A stretch of DNA of 64,000 nt from JBBROS01 sp963752225 (GCA_963752225.1 CAVVXS010000010.1:124001-188000); one strand, 5' to 3'. Positions 9,111-17,273 are shown, counted from the stretch's first letter. Notes: generated by a model from the sequence alone, not told the origin. Made by a program: numbers and translations.

Positions 9111-10100
9111 ATGACCCGCAAGCTCGACGTCGCCATCCAGATGGACCCGATCGAAACCGTCAACATCGACGGCGACAGCACCTTCGCGCTCATGCTCGAG
9201 GCGCAGCGCCGCGGTCATGCCATGTGGCACTACGAGGTCCGCCACCTGTCGCTGCATGAAGGCAAGGAAGCGCCGGAGGGCCGCCGCACCGAACGCCTGA
9301 CCGCGACCGCCCGCCCGGTGACGGTGCAGCGCGTGGCCGGCAACCACTACGCGTTCGGTCCGCCCGAGCGCATCGACCTTGGCACGATGCATGTCGTGCT
9401 GATGCGGCAGGACCCGCCGTTCGACATGGCCTACATCACCGCCACCCATATGCTGGAGCACATCCACCCCCGAACACTGGTGGTGAACGACCCCAAGCAC
9501 GTTCGCGATGCGCCGGAGAAGCTGCTCGTCACCCACTTCCCGGACCTGATGCCGCCCACCCTGATCACCTGGGACGCCGAAGCCATCCGCGCTTTCCGCG
9601 CCCAGTATGGCGACATCATCGTCAAGCCGCTGTTCGGCAACGGCGGCGCCGGCGTGTTCCGCATCAAGCCCGACGACGAGAACCTGGCGTCGCTGCTCGA
9701 GATGCACTTCGCCCGCTCGCGCGAGCCGCTGATGATCCAGCGCTACGAGCCGGCCGTTCGGTTGGGCGACAAGCGCATCATCCTGGTCGACGGCGAGCCG
9801 ATGGGCGCCATCAACCGAGTGCCGGCGGCCGGCGAGGCGCGCAGCAACATGCACGTGGGCGGCCGCCCGGAAGCCAGCGCGCTGACCGAGCGCGAGCGCG
9901 AGATCTGCCGCCGCATCGGCCCGCATCTGCGCGACCACGGCTTGATCTTCGTCGGCATCGACGTGATCGGCGACTACCTAACCGAGATCAACGTCACCTC
10001 GCCGACCGGCCTGCAGGAGGTCGCCCGCTTCGACGGCGTCGACCTGTCGGCGGCGATATGGGACAGCATCGAACGCCGGGTGAACCAACCCGGGGGGTAG
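9111..10100 (+). CDS. gshB: Glutathione synthetase
   Basis: This 329-residue ATP-grasp enzyme joins gamma-glutamylcysteine and glycine with ATP to make glutathione in the cytoplasm. The N-terminal pattern (VAIQMDPIETVNIDGDSTF) is the hallmark of prokaryotic GshB. The glycine-rich ATP-grasp loop (PLFGNGGAGVFRI) and the C-terminal metal/substrate segment (EINVTSPTGLQE) are intact. Length is normal for the family. It is not in an operon here; its 3' end is 10 bp from the convergent DUF3830 gene. No gshA is in the window. Confidence 0.96.
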   Translation: MTRKLDVAIQMDPIETVNIDGDSTFALMLEAQRRGHAMWHYEVRHLSLHEGKEAPEGRRTERLTATARPVTVQRVAGNHYAFGPPERIDLGTMHVVLMRQDPPFDMAYITATHMLEHIHPRTLVVNDPKHVRDAPEKLLVTHFPDLMPPTLITWDAEAIRAFRAQYGDIIVKPLFGNGGAGVFRIKPDDENLASLLEMHFARSREPLMIQRYEPAVRLGDKRIILVDGEPMGAINRVPAAGEARSNMHVGGRPEASALTEREREICRRIGPHLRDHGLIFVGIDVIGDYLTEINVTSPTGLQEVARFDGVDLSAAIWDSIERRVNQPGG

Positions 10101-10110
10101 GTCAGGCCCG

Positions 10111-10533
10111 TCAATCGCCGAAGCGGATCGCTTGCACGCCTTCCAGCAGCGTCAGCCGGCCGAGGGCGTGCAGGTTCTCAAGGCCCTCGGTGATGGACAG
10201 GAAGTGGTTGCCCGCCAATTGTCCGGCCTTGCTCGCGAACCGGCAGGGACCGTAGGCGACCAGGATCTCCGTCTCGCTGAGCGCACCGGGAATGCCGCCA
10301 GGGTAAAGGATCACCTGTCCCGGCGCGGGAAAGCTGGTCGGGTCCTCGAACCCCACCCCGAACTGATGCTCACCCAGCGGGATCCAGCACGCTTCTCCGC
10401 TCCAGCGCACGTGGATCAGGTTCTCCGAATAAGGCATGACCTTTTGGAACGCGGCGCAGGTTTGCGGCGACTTCGCCACCTCGAACCGAGCCTTGAACCG
10501 GAACGGCCCGGCGGTGATCGAGATATCGGACAT
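10111..10533 (-). CDS. DUF3830 family protein
   Basis: This 140-residue single-domain protein fits DUF3830, a small beta-rich, cyclophilin-like family of unknown function. Characteristic segments are AAFQKVMPYSENLIHVRWSGEA and the FYPGG-like VILYPGGIPG. The start at 10533 was chosen because it follows a purine-rich site and gives the usual N-terminus (MSDISIT). Family members are often found near transport and amidohydrolase genes, but here the nearest neighbour is a convergent gshB. The function is not established. Confidence 0.75.
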   Translation of the reverse strand: MSDISITAGPFRFKARFEVAKSPQTCAAFQKVMPYSENLIHVRWSGEACWIPLGEHQFGVGFEDPTSFPAPGQVILYPGGIPGALSETEILVAYGPCRFASKAGQLAGNHFLSITEGLENLHALGRLTLLEGVQAIRFGD

Positions 10534-10647
10534 CAGTTCCCCCCACTCCTGTCCCGCCCCCAAACCGTCAGGCACACCGGCAGCTTCCGGCTGACCCTCC
10601 CCCATTTCACGCCCGTGAACAACTACGGCGACGCCTCATGCGACAAG

Positions 10648-10860
10648 CTATCCGCCCCGGGACCCTCGCACCGCTTCGCACGCCAGGCAGATCAACCAAC
10701 CGTCCCGCCCAGCCTCGTCGACCCAGGCGTGGCCGACCAGCACGCATTCCGGCTTCGACGACCGCGGCCCCGGGCGCCGGCGCAACACCTCGGCGCGGTC
10801 GAGCCGGACCCAGTGATGAGCGATGGGAATCTTGGCGTGGTCGGCTGGCGCTTCGGTCAT
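10648..10860 (-). CDS. Small hypothetical protein with possible zinc ligands
   Basis: This predicted 70-residue protein starts with MTEAPADHAKIPIAHHW. Its second half holds Cys, His and a C-x2-C pair (ECVLVGHAW, then LICLAC), which could bind a metal. I recognise no family. It lies between a DUF3830 gene and a Crp/Fnr regulator on the same strand. Coding status is uncertain because the region is GC-rich and open in several frames. Confidence 0.4.
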   Translation of the reverse strand: MTEAPADHAKIPIAHHWVRLDRAEVLRRRPGPRSSKPECVLVGHAWVDEAGRDGWLICLACEAVRGSRGG

Positions 10861-10948
10861 GGTCGGTCTCGCATGGATCGTCCACCATGCCCGAGCACGT
10901 TCGAGTCGCGTGGCCACTCACGCCACCGTGCGAACCTCGCGGCCCGTC

Positions 10949-11659
10949 TCACACCGGCTGATCGAGGCCCGCGTCGATCGCCGCCTGCAGAGCCGCCGGG
11001 TCATCGATGACGTAAGCCGCCTGCGTGCGGCGCAGCAGACCAGCTTCCGTCAGCCGCGACAACTCGCGCGACACGGTCTCGCGCCGGGTGCCGATCCGAT
11101 CCGCCAACTCTTCCTGGATCGGCGGCGGGCTGACGCTCCGGCTTCCGTCCGGGCGCGGACGGCTGAGCCGCAGCAGCTCGGCCGCTAACCGCAAGCGGAT
11201 CGGCAGCGCCGTCACCTCCAGCAACCGGCGGTTCAGGCCGCGGATCCGCGCCGCCAGCAACCGCATCAGACGATGGCTGACGGAGGGCGACGCGAACACG
11301 GTCGCCAGGAACACGGCGGCCGGCACCACGCACAGCCGCGTCCGCACCAAAGCCTCGATCCGCGCCGAGCGGGGCGCATTGTCGATCGCGGACATCTCAC
11401 CCACCAAGTCGCCGGTGGCAAAATCGCCCAGGATCTGGGTCCGCTTGCCGTCCGCGGTGCGCACAAGAACTCGGACGTTTCCCTGCAAGATGAGGAACAC
11501 GTCGGTCGTCTCGTCCTCGAACTCGGCGATCGTCTGGTCCGGCGCGGCGTCGATCCAGCGGACCTGGCCGGCCAGCTTGTTCAGCACGGCGTCGGACGAC
11601 CCGGCCAGGAAGCTGTGCCGGGCAAGCGACTGCGCCATCCCCATCGCGGGCGTCATCAT
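10949..11659 (-). CDS. Crp/Fnr family transcriptional regulator
   Basis: This 236-residue regulator has an N-terminal cyclic-nucleotide-binding-like beta barrel (~20-140, with VGEMSAIDNAPRSA) and a C-terminal winged helix (EELADRIGTRRETVSRELSR) that is the recognition helix. No Cys cluster for an FNR iron-sulfur centre is seen, so it is not an oxygen-sensing FNR proper. The start was placed at the tandem ATG pair at 11659/11656, because the longer frame runs into non-family sequence. A GTGTG-N6-CACAC palindrome lies 83 bp upstream, between this gene and the divergent secreted protein, and could be its operator. Confidence 0.9.
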   Translation of the reverse strand: MMTPAMGMAQSLARHSFLAGSSDAVLNKLAGQVRWIDAAPDQTIAEFEDETTDVFLILQGNVRVLVRTADGKRTQILGDFATGDLVGEMSAIDNAPRSARIEALVRTRLCVVPAAVFLATVFASPSVSHRLMRLLAARIRGLNRRLLEVTALPIRLRLAAELLRLSRPRPDGSRSVSPPPIQEELADRIGTRRETVSRELSRLTEAGLLRRTQAAYVIDDPAALQAAIDAGLDQPV

Positions 11660-11741
11660 GGCGCGACGATAGGGTTGCCGGCCGTGGATTCGCAATGCCA
11701 ACGACACCCGGTCGCGCGCGGCCCGTTCCGGCAGCGCTACG

Positions 11742-11757
11742 GTGTGAGCCAGCACAC
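11742..11757. promoter_or_regulatory. Candidate CRP/FNR-type operator
   Basis: GTGTG (11742-11746) and CACAC (11753-11757) form a perfect inverted repeat with a 6-base spacer. Read as TGTGA-N6-ACACA it matches the E. coli CRP half-site pattern in 9 of 10 positions. It sits in the divergent gap between a Crp/Fnr-family gene and a small secreted protein gene. Binding is inferred, not shown. Confidence 0.45.
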
Positions 11758-11865
11758 AGCGAATAAGCGGGGGCAGATCTAGGTTCTGCCCATGGCCAGC
11801 ACGGTCAGTCGGGACAACGGGTCCAACGGCTGCGGCGCATCGGCCATCGCAACAGGAGAGCAATC

Positions 11866-12213
11866 ATGGTCACCAAAATCACATTCGCCGCCGCCATCAT
11901 CGTCAGTCTGGCGTCCGGTCCGGTGTTCGCCGAAAGCGAAGGCGGCGGCAACCCGTTTCCGGCGTCGGCCGCCGGTCAGGTCAGCCATGGCGCGGCCTTC
12001 GTCAACGAGACCGGCAGCGACGCCTTCCCGACGCTGACCGGCATTGCGGCCGGCCGGTCCGGATTGGCGCTGGTCGAGCCGGCGTCGAGCAACGAGGCGC
12101 TGATCCAGACGGCGAACTCGCAGCCGCGCGGCTTCATCGCCGACCCGGTGTCGTTCGCCCGGTCGCACGCGGCGCCCCATCGCGTCGCCGGCACCGAGCG
12201 GCCGGCCGGCTGA
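11866..12213 (+). CDS. Small secreted protein of unknown function
   Basis: This 115-residue protein has a clear Sec signal peptide (MVTKITFAAAIIVSLASG, cleavage expected after VFA at about residue 22). The mature part is hydrophilic, has no cysteines and no recognised domain. An AGGAGA ribosome binding site stands at normal distance from the ATG. It is divergent from the Crp/Fnr regulator and shares the gap with the CRP-like palindrome, so it may be a target of that regulator. Confidence 0.65.
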   Translation: MVTKITFAAAIIVSLASGPVFAESEGGGNPFPASAAGQVSHGAAFVNETGSDAFPTLTGIAAGRSGLALVEPASSNEALIQTANSQPRGFIADPVSFARSHAAPHRVAGTERPAG

Positions 12214-12309
12214 TCGCCCGGCCGTCGAAGCGGGACCGGCCCCCCCTCGCCGGTTCCGCTTCGTTCGCCAGCCTTGCCAACCCACCCGCCGAAAAACCCT
12301 CCTCGCGAT

Positions 12310-12336
12310 TGTCGGAGCGGGTTCGGTAGGATCGTC
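12310..12336 (+). promoter_or_regulatory. Candidate ECF42 promoter upstream of the DGPF/sigma unit
   Basis: TGTCGG at 12310-12315 and CGTC at 12333-12336 are separated by exactly 17 bases. The same two blocks with the same spacing recur at 14197-14223, before the next transcription unit. As I recall it, the published ECF42 promoter is TGTCGA / CG(A/T)C, which this closely resembles. The -10 block ends 48 bp before the first start codon. It suggests the sigma factor controls its own operon. Confidence 0.65.
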
Positions 12337-12384
12337 CTCGAAGCGGGCCCGCCAAATGGCCCGCCGCCCGAGGGAGATCGACCA

Positions 12385-12510
12385 ATGCGCTTCACCATCA
12401 TCCGCCGCGCCGATGCCGCCACCGAGGCCGGCGTCATGCCAGGCGAAAGCCTGCCGCCCCACGGCTGGCGCGCCCGCGAGCAGGCGTCCCGCGACCGGCA
12501 CGCGAGCTGA
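12385..12510 (+). pseudogene. Truncated DGPF/YCII-family remnant
   Basis: The frame opens with MRFTIIRRADAATEAGVMPG, which is the typical start of the ~110-150 residue DGPF/YCII proteins. After about 23 residues the similarity stops, and the frame ends at residue 41 in Arg-rich sequence. The body of the domain is missing, so this looks like a gene that lost most of its length by deletion. It keeps its promoter position in front of an intact DGPF gene and the ECF sigma gene. It could still be translated as a leader that couples to the next gene. Confidence 0.55.
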
Positions 12511-12524
12511 AGGGGGGGGCGACG

Positions 12525-12911
12525 ATGCTGTACGCGATCCTTTGCTACAACGACGAGGCCGAGGTCGGCGCCTGGAGCCGCGCCGAGGACGACGCCTGCA
12601 TGGCCCGGCTTGCGGTTGTGCAGCAGGGCTTGGCGCAGGCCGGCCGGCTCGGACCGGTGGCGCGGCTGCTGCCGACCACCGCCGCGACGACGCTGCGCAA
12701 GGGCGGCGACGCTCTCGTGCTGGACGGGCCGTTCGCCGAAACCAAGGAGCAGCTGCTCGGCTTCTATATCGTCGATTGCGCCGACCTCGACGCCGCCGTG
12801 GCGACCGCGCGCGAGCTGGCTGCGGCCAACCCGGGCTCGGGCTGCTACGAGTTGCGACCGGTCGGCTATTTCAGCGGCGGGACGGCCGAAGCGGCGCCGT
12901 CCCAGGCCTGA
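12525..12911 (+). CDS. DGPF/YCII-family protein
   Basis: This 128-residue ferredoxin-like-fold protein has the LVLDGPFAETKEQLLGFYI core that gives the DGPF family its name, and a normal N-terminus (MLYAILCYNDE). A G-rich ribosome binding site precedes the ATG. The stop lies 11 bp before the sigma factor start, so the two are co-transcribed. DGPF proteins are the conserved partners of ECF42 sigma factors. Their biochemical role is not known; YciI itself has been linked to small-molecule hydrolysis. Confidence 0.88.
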   Translation: MLYAILCYNDEAEVGAWSRAEDDACMARLAVVQQGLAQAGRLGPVARLLPTTAATTLRKGGDALVLDGPFAETKEQLLGFYIVDCADLDAAVATARELAAANPGSGCYELRPVGYFSGGTAEAAPSQA

Positions 12912-12922
12912 TCGGGCCTGCC

Positions 12923-14227
12923 ATGACCGCGGACGCCTGGATGGCCGCGGCGCTGACCGCCGCCCGGCCGCAGGCGGTCGCCGCCCTGCTGCGCCGCTTC
13001 CGCGACCTCGACACCGCCGAGGAAGCGTTCCAGGAGGCCTGCTTGCGCGCGCTGCGGACATGGCCGGTGAACGGACCGCCGCGCAACCCGGCCGCCTGGC
13101 TGATCATGGTCGGCCGGAACGCGGCCGTGGACCAAAGCCGCCGCACCAGCCGTGAGTCGGCGCTGCCGGACGAGGCGGTGCTGTCGGACATCGAGGACGC
13201 CGAAACGCCGATCGTGGAAACACTCGACGGCACTGATTACCGCGACGATCTGCTGCGCCTGCTGTTCGTGTGCTGCCATCCCGACCTGCCGGCGACACAG
13301 CAGATCGCCTTGGCCTTGCGTGTCGTGTCGGGCTTGTCGGTGCGGCAGATCGCCGCCGCCTTCCTCGTCGGTGAAGCGGCGATGGAGCAGCGCATCACCC
13401 GCGCCAAGGCCCGCGTGGCCGCGGCCGAAGTGCCGTTCGCCACCCCGGGCGCGCCGGAGCGGGCCGAGCGCCTCGGTGCGGTCGCGGCCATGCTTTATCT
13501 GCTGTTCAACGAGGGATACTCCGCGCGGGGCGGCGCCGCGACGCTGCCCTCGCCGCTCTGCCACGAGGCGATCCGGCTCGGCCGGCTGCTGCTCCGGCTG
13601 TTCCCGGCCGAGCCCGAGATCATGGGCCTGCTCGCGCTGATGCTGCTGCAGGATGCGCGCACGCCGGCACGCTTCGACGCGGCGGGCGACGTGGTGGTGC
13701 TGGAGGACCAGGACCGCAACCTGTGGGACCGGCGCGCCATCGCCGAGGGATTGGCGCTGATCGACAAGGCGCTGCGCCACCACCGGCCCGGCGCGTTCCA
13801 GATCCAGGCGGCGCTGGCCGGGCTGCACGCGAGGGCGGCGACGCCCGCCGACACCGATTGGGCGCAGATGGATGCGCTATATGCGGCCCTCGAGACGCTG
13901 CAGCCCTCGCCCGTGGTGCGCCTCAACCGCGCCGTCGTCGTGGCCAAGCTGCGCGGCGCCGAAGCAGCACTGTCACTGATCGAACCACTCACGCCCCGGC
14001 TGGCCGGCTACTACCCGTTCCATGGCGCCCGGGGCGCCTTCCTGCTGCAGACCGGGCGGGTTGCCGAGGCCCGCGTGGCGTTCGACCGCGCCGTGGCGTT
14101 GGCCGGCAGTGCCGCCGAGGCCGGGCACATCCGCCGCCATCTCGACCGGCTGCTGCGGGACAGCCGGAACAATCATTCAGAAAAACACGCCGGCGATGTC
14201 GGGCCGGCCGAACCAGCCGCGTCCTAG
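12923..14227 (+). CDS. ECF42-type RNA polymerase sigma factor with C-terminal extension
   Basis: This 434-residue protein is much longer than a classical ECF sigma factor (~190). Region 2 spans about residues 5-75 (DTAEEAFQEACLRALRTWP) and region 4 about 110-165 (LSVRQIAAAFLVGEAAMEQR). The rest is a helical, TPR-like extension containing the LLFNEGY motif and the WDRRAIAEGLALIDKAL block. This architecture beside DGPF genes defines the ECF42 group, where the extension, not an anti-sigma factor, is thought to control activity. No anti-sigma gene is present. Start at ATG 12923. Confidence 0.92.
   Translation: MTADAWMAAALTAARPQAVAALLRRFRDLDTAEEAFQEACLRALRTWPVNGPPRNPAAWLIMVGRNAAVDQSRRTSRESALPDEAVLSDIEDAETPIVETLDGTDYRDDLLRLLFVCCHPDLPATQQIALALRVVSGLSVRQIAAAFLVGEAAMEQRITRAKARVAAAEVPFATPGAPERAERLGAVAAMLYLLFNEGYSARGGAATLPSPLCHEAIRLGRLLLRLFPAEPEIMGLLALMLLQDARTPARFDAAGDVVVLEDQDRNLWDRRAIAEGLALIDKALRHHRPGAFQIQAALAGLHARAATPADTDWAQMDALYAALETLQPSPVVRLNRAVVVAKLRGAEAALSLIEPLTPRLAGYYPFHGARGAFLLQTGRVAEARVAFDRAVALAGSAAEAGHIRRHLDRLLRDSRNNHSEKHAGDVGPAEPAAS
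14197..14223 (+). promoter_or_regulatory. Candidate ECF42 promoter upstream of the VOC/DUF899 unit
   Basis: TGTCGG (14197-14202), a 17-base spacer and CGTC (14220-14223) repeat the block sequence and spacing of the site at 12310-12336; the bases after the -10 block are also alike (CTAG versus CTCG). It overlaps the last codons of the sigma factor gene and ends 35 bp before the VOC start. The match argues that the downstream genes are direct targets of the sigma factor. Confidence 0.65.
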
Positions 14228-14258
14228 GGTCGAGCAGCAACGACGAGGAGCCGACGAG

Positions 14259-14723
14259 ATGGACAAGGTAAAGCCCTGGCTCTGGTGCGATGGCAACGCC
14301 GAGGAACTCGCCACCTTCTACACGTCGCTGATCCCCGGGAGCGAGATCCTGGACGTCGCCCGCGCGCCGTCCGACTACCCGAGCGGCAAGGCCGGCAACG
14401 TGCTGACGGTGACGTTCACGCTGGCGGGCCGGACCGTTTGTGCGCTGAACGGCGGCCCGCATTTCCGCTTCAACGAGGCGATCTCGTTCGCGATCGACTG
14501 CGAGGATCAGGCCGAGGTCGACCGCTATTGGGAGGCGCTGTCGGCGCATCCGCAAAACGAGCAGTGCGGTTGGGTCAAGGACCGCTACGGGCTGTCCTGG
14601 CAGATCGTACCGAAGGCGCTCGGCCGCCTGCTCGCCGACCCGGACCGTGACCGCGCCAAGCGGGTCATGCAGGCGATGCTCAAGATGAAGAAGCTCGATG
14701 TGGCCGCGCTCGAAGCTGCGTAG
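14259..14723 (+). CDS. VOC-family (PhnB/glyoxalase-like) protein
   Basis: This 154-residue protein belongs to the PhnB-like branch of the vicinal-oxygen-chelate fold, often misannotated as a 3-demethylubiquinone methyltransferase. Typical segments are WCDGNAEELATFYTSLIPGS, ALNGGPHFRFNEAISF and CGWVKDRYGLSWQIVP. The start at ATG 14259 follows GACGAGGAG. It is the first gene after the second ECF42-like promoter. Similar genes are frequent in ECF42 neighbourhoods; the substrate is unknown. Confidence 0.88.
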   Translation: MDKVKPWLWCDGNAEELATFYTSLIPGSEILDVARAPSDYPSGKAGNVLTVTFTLAGRTVCALNGGPHFRFNEAISFAIDCEDQAEVDRYWEALSAHPQNEQCGWVKDRYGLSWQIVPKALGRLLADPDRDRAKRVMQAMLKMKKLDVAALEAA

Positions 14724-14763
14724 GCGAACTGCTCGCAACCAAACCAACACAGGTGGACGCACG

Positions 14764-15516
14764 ATGCAGACAACCAGGAACCCCGTCGTCAGCCGCGATG
14801 AGTGGCTCGCCGCGCGCCGCGAGCTGCTGCTGCGCGAGAAGGAGGCGACCCGGCTGCGTGACCAGGTCAACGCCGCGCGCATGGCGCTGCCCTGGGTCCG
14901 GGTCGAGGCGGATTATGTCTTCGACACCGCATCTGGCCCGCAACGCCTCGCCGACCTGTTCGCCGGGCGCAGCCAGCTCATCGTCTACCATTTCATGCTC
15001 GGGCCGGACTGGAGCGCGGGTTGCCCCGGCTGCTCGTTCCTGGCCGACCATCTCGACGGCGCCTTGCCGCATTTGGAGCACCACGACGTCACCTTGGTGG
15101 CGGTGTCCCGGGCGCCGCTGGCACGAATTGCCGCTTACAAGGCGCGCATGGGCTGGCGCTTCCCGTGGCTGTCGTCGTTCGAAACCTCGTTCAACTTCGA
15201 CTTCGGCGTCTCGTTCACGAAGGAGCAGCTGGCCGGCGACACCGTTCCCTACAACTACGTCGACACCCCCACCGCCCAGGCCCATGACGAGCTGCCCGGA
15301 CTCAGCGCCTTTTTCCGCGGCGCGGACGGGACCGTGTTCCACACCTACTCCTCCTACGCGCGTGGCCCGGAGGAGCTGATCGGCACGCTGATGATCCTCG
15401 ACCGCGCGCCGCTCGGCCGCAACGAGACCACCATCATGGATTGGGTCCGCCGCCACGACGAATACGCCGACGCGCCGGCCAAGCCCTCCTGCTGCGCCGC
15501 TGCCGCGTCCCCATAA
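14764..15516 (+). CDS. DUF899 thioredoxin-like protein
   Basis: This 250-residue protein fits DUF899, a thioredoxin-fold family. Family marks include the N-terminal VSRDEWLAARRELLLREKE helix, YHFMLGPDW followed by GCPGCSFLAD (a C-x2-C pair at the thioredoxin position), and the C-terminal MDWVRRHDEY. The C-x2-C suggests redox activity, but no reaction is established. It lies 40 bp after the VOC gene and is probably co-transcribed with it. DUF899 genes are recurring members of ECF42-linked clusters. Confidence 0.9.
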   Translation: MQTTRNPVVSRDEWLAARRELLLREKEATRLRDQVNAARMALPWVRVEADYVFDTASGPQRLADLFAGRSQLIVYHFMLGPDWSAGCPGCSFLADHLDGALPHLEHHDVTLVAVSRAPLARIAAYKARMGWRFPWLSSFETSFNFDFGVSFTKEQLAGDTVPYNYVDTPTAQAHDELPGLSAFFRGADGTVFHTYSSYARGPEELIGTLMILDRAPLGRNETTIMDWVRRHDEYADAPAKPSCCAAAASP

Positions 15517-15564
15517 GCCGCACCCGCGACGGCCTGACCGCAACTGGCAACAAGGAGGATTCGC

Positions 15565-16344
15565 GTGTCGCAACATCACGGCCAATTCGTTTGGTGCGAG
15601 CTGATGACGGACAATATCGAAGCCGCCGAGGCGTTCTACCGGGAAGCGGTCGGCTGGACCACCGCCGACGCCGGCGTCGAGCACGTCCGTTACACCATCC
15701 TGCATGCGGGCGAGGTGCCGATGGGCGGCATGCTGCAGCGCCCGCCCTCCCTGGCGGAGGCGCGCACCGGCTGGATCGGCTACATCGGCGTGGACGACGT
15801 CGACGCCATGGCGGCGCGGGTCGCCGAGGCCGGCGGCGCCGTGCATCGCGGCCCCGATGACATCCCCGGTGTCGGTCGCTTCGCCGTCGCCGCCGACCCG
15901 CAGGGAGCCGCCTTCGTGCTGTTCACGCCGTTGCCCGGCGGACCGGAGCAGCGGCCGGCCGGCATGCAGCCGGGCCGGGTCGGTTGGCATGAGTTGTATG
16001 CTCAGGATTGGCCATCCGCCTTCGACTTCTACGCCGGCCTGTTCGGTTGGACGAAGGTGCAGGCGATCGACATGGGCGCCATGGGCACCTACCAGATCTT
16101 CGCAACCCCGGGCACGCCGCCGGGGCACATGACGGGCGGCATGATGACCAAGCCGCCGATGGCCGCCGAGCCGGGCTGGCTCTACTACTTCAACGTGGAC
16201 CGGTTGGACGCCGCGGTCGCCCGGGCCCAGGCCGCGGGAGGCACGCTGCTGCACGGGCCGCAGGAGGTGCCCGGCGGCTCCTGGATCGCGCAGTTCACCG
16301 ACCCGGAAGGCTCGAAATTTGCAATGGTCGCCCCGACCCGCTGA
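15565..16344 (+). CDS. VOC family protein with two glyoxalase-like domains
   Basis: This 259-residue protein holds two tandem VOC modules, roughly residues 1-120 and 135-259. Each starts with a similar segment (FVWCELMTDNIEAAEAFY; VGWHELYAQDWPSAFDFY). The GTG start at 15565 has a strong AAGGAGGA ribosome binding site. It belongs to the family sometimes annotated as hydroxylase or 27 kDa antigen-like proteins; the ligand is not known. It ends the run of plus-strand genes behind the second ECF42-like promoter. Confidence 0.85.
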   Translation: MSQHHGQFVWCELMTDNIEAAEAFYREAVGWTTADAGVEHVRYTILHAGEVPMGGMLQRPPSLAEARTGWIGYIGVDDVDAMAARVAEAGGAVHRGPDDIPGVGRFAVAADPQGAAFVLFTPLPGGPEQRPAGMQPGRVGWHELYAQDWPSAFDFYAGLFGWTKVQAIDMGAMGTYQIFATPGTPPGHMTGGMMTKPPMAAEPGWLYYFNVDRLDAAVARAQAAGGTLLHGPQEVPGGSWIAQFTDPEGSKFAMVAPTR

Positions 16345-16347
16345 GGC

Positions 16348-17163
16348 TCAGTTGGTGATGCTGCCGTTATAGTAAGCCTGCACCGTCGCCCAGGCGACCG
16401 ACCGCAGATAGGAGGCGAGGTCGGAGTCCAGCCCGGCCGTGTAGCTGCTCGCTTCCGGCGACCGGCCCTGGAGCGCCGCATAGGTGGTGGCCGCCGCCAA
16501 ATAGGTGCCCGCCATTGTCGGATGCCGGTTGTCGGCCACGTACAGCCGGACGTTCGGCCGGCCCTTCAACGCCCGCGCGAAGGCGAGCCCGGCAGGGATC
16601 ACCAGCGCATTGTTGTCGTTGCCGGCCTGGGTGTAGGCCTGGGCCAGCGCCGCCGTCATCTCCGGCTTGTCGGCATAGGCCCAGGACATGAACAGGATCG
16701 GGATGGCCCCGTGCCGGCGCACGATGTCGGCGTCCTGCTTGACGGTTTTGTTGAACACCGGTGCCAGGGTTGGATGGATCGGGCATTGGCTGCAATCCAT
16801 CATCACCGTCGCGTCGTATTTCTTCTCCGCCGTGTTGAAGACGATGTTGTTGCCCTCGTCGAACTCGTAGGAGCCGACCGCGTCCGGCCGTAAATAGCTT
16901 TCGACGTCGTGCCAATCGAGGCCGGAGCCGCCGATCGTCGCCATGGTCGACCGGTGGACCGGCCGTCCCAGCCCGCGCTCGAGCCCAGCGATATGCTGCG
17001 TGATGCCGTTATTGTAGTAGTAGAAGCTGTTGCCCACGAACAGAAATGATTGCGGACCCGGTTGACCCAGCGACTTCACGCTGGGCGCGACCTGCGCTTC
17101 GGCCCCGCTTGGCGCCAGCAAGAGCAGCGCGAGCAGGGCGGTTTTCATGAGAGGGTAGCGCAT
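16348..17163 (-). CDS. Secreted SGNH/GDSL-like hydrolase
   Basis: This 271-residue exported protein has a signal peptide (KTALLALLLLAPSGAEA). FLFVGNSFYYYNNG resembles the block I GNS(F/Y) serine motif of SGNH-like hydrolases, and DNRHPTMAGTYLAA supplies the D-x2-H catalytic pair near the C-terminus. It probably hydrolyses an ester or acetyl group outside the cytoplasm. Start could be at 17163 or at the internal ATG at 17148. Its 3' end nearly touches the convergent VOC gene. Confidence 0.7.
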   Translation of the reverse strand: MRYPLMKTALLALLLLAPSGAEAQVAPSVKSLGQPGPQSFLFVGNSFYYYNNGITQHIAGLERGLGRPVHRSTMATIGGSGLDWHDVESYLRPDAVGSYEFDEGNNIVFNTAEKKYDATVMMDCSQCPIHPTLAPVFNKTVKQDADIVRRHGAIPILFMSWAYADKPEMTAALAQAYTQAGNDNNALVIPAGLAFARALKGRPNVRLYVADNRHPTMAGTYLAAATTYAALQGRSPEASSYTAGLDSDLASYLRSVAWATVQAYYNGSITN

Positions 17164-17273
17164 GGCCGTGCCTCGATCTCGGGTCGGAGGAAGCATGCCC
17201 GCGGCCCCCGCTTGCGACAAGGTCGCGGCACGAGACTTGCAGTCAACCGGCCGTCATCCGACAGGATCCAAGC

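Noticed and set aside
14197..14227. Terminator at the end of the sigma factor gene.
   Set aside because: The GGCCGGCC palindrome there is not followed by a T-run, and the segment is better explained as the second promoter.
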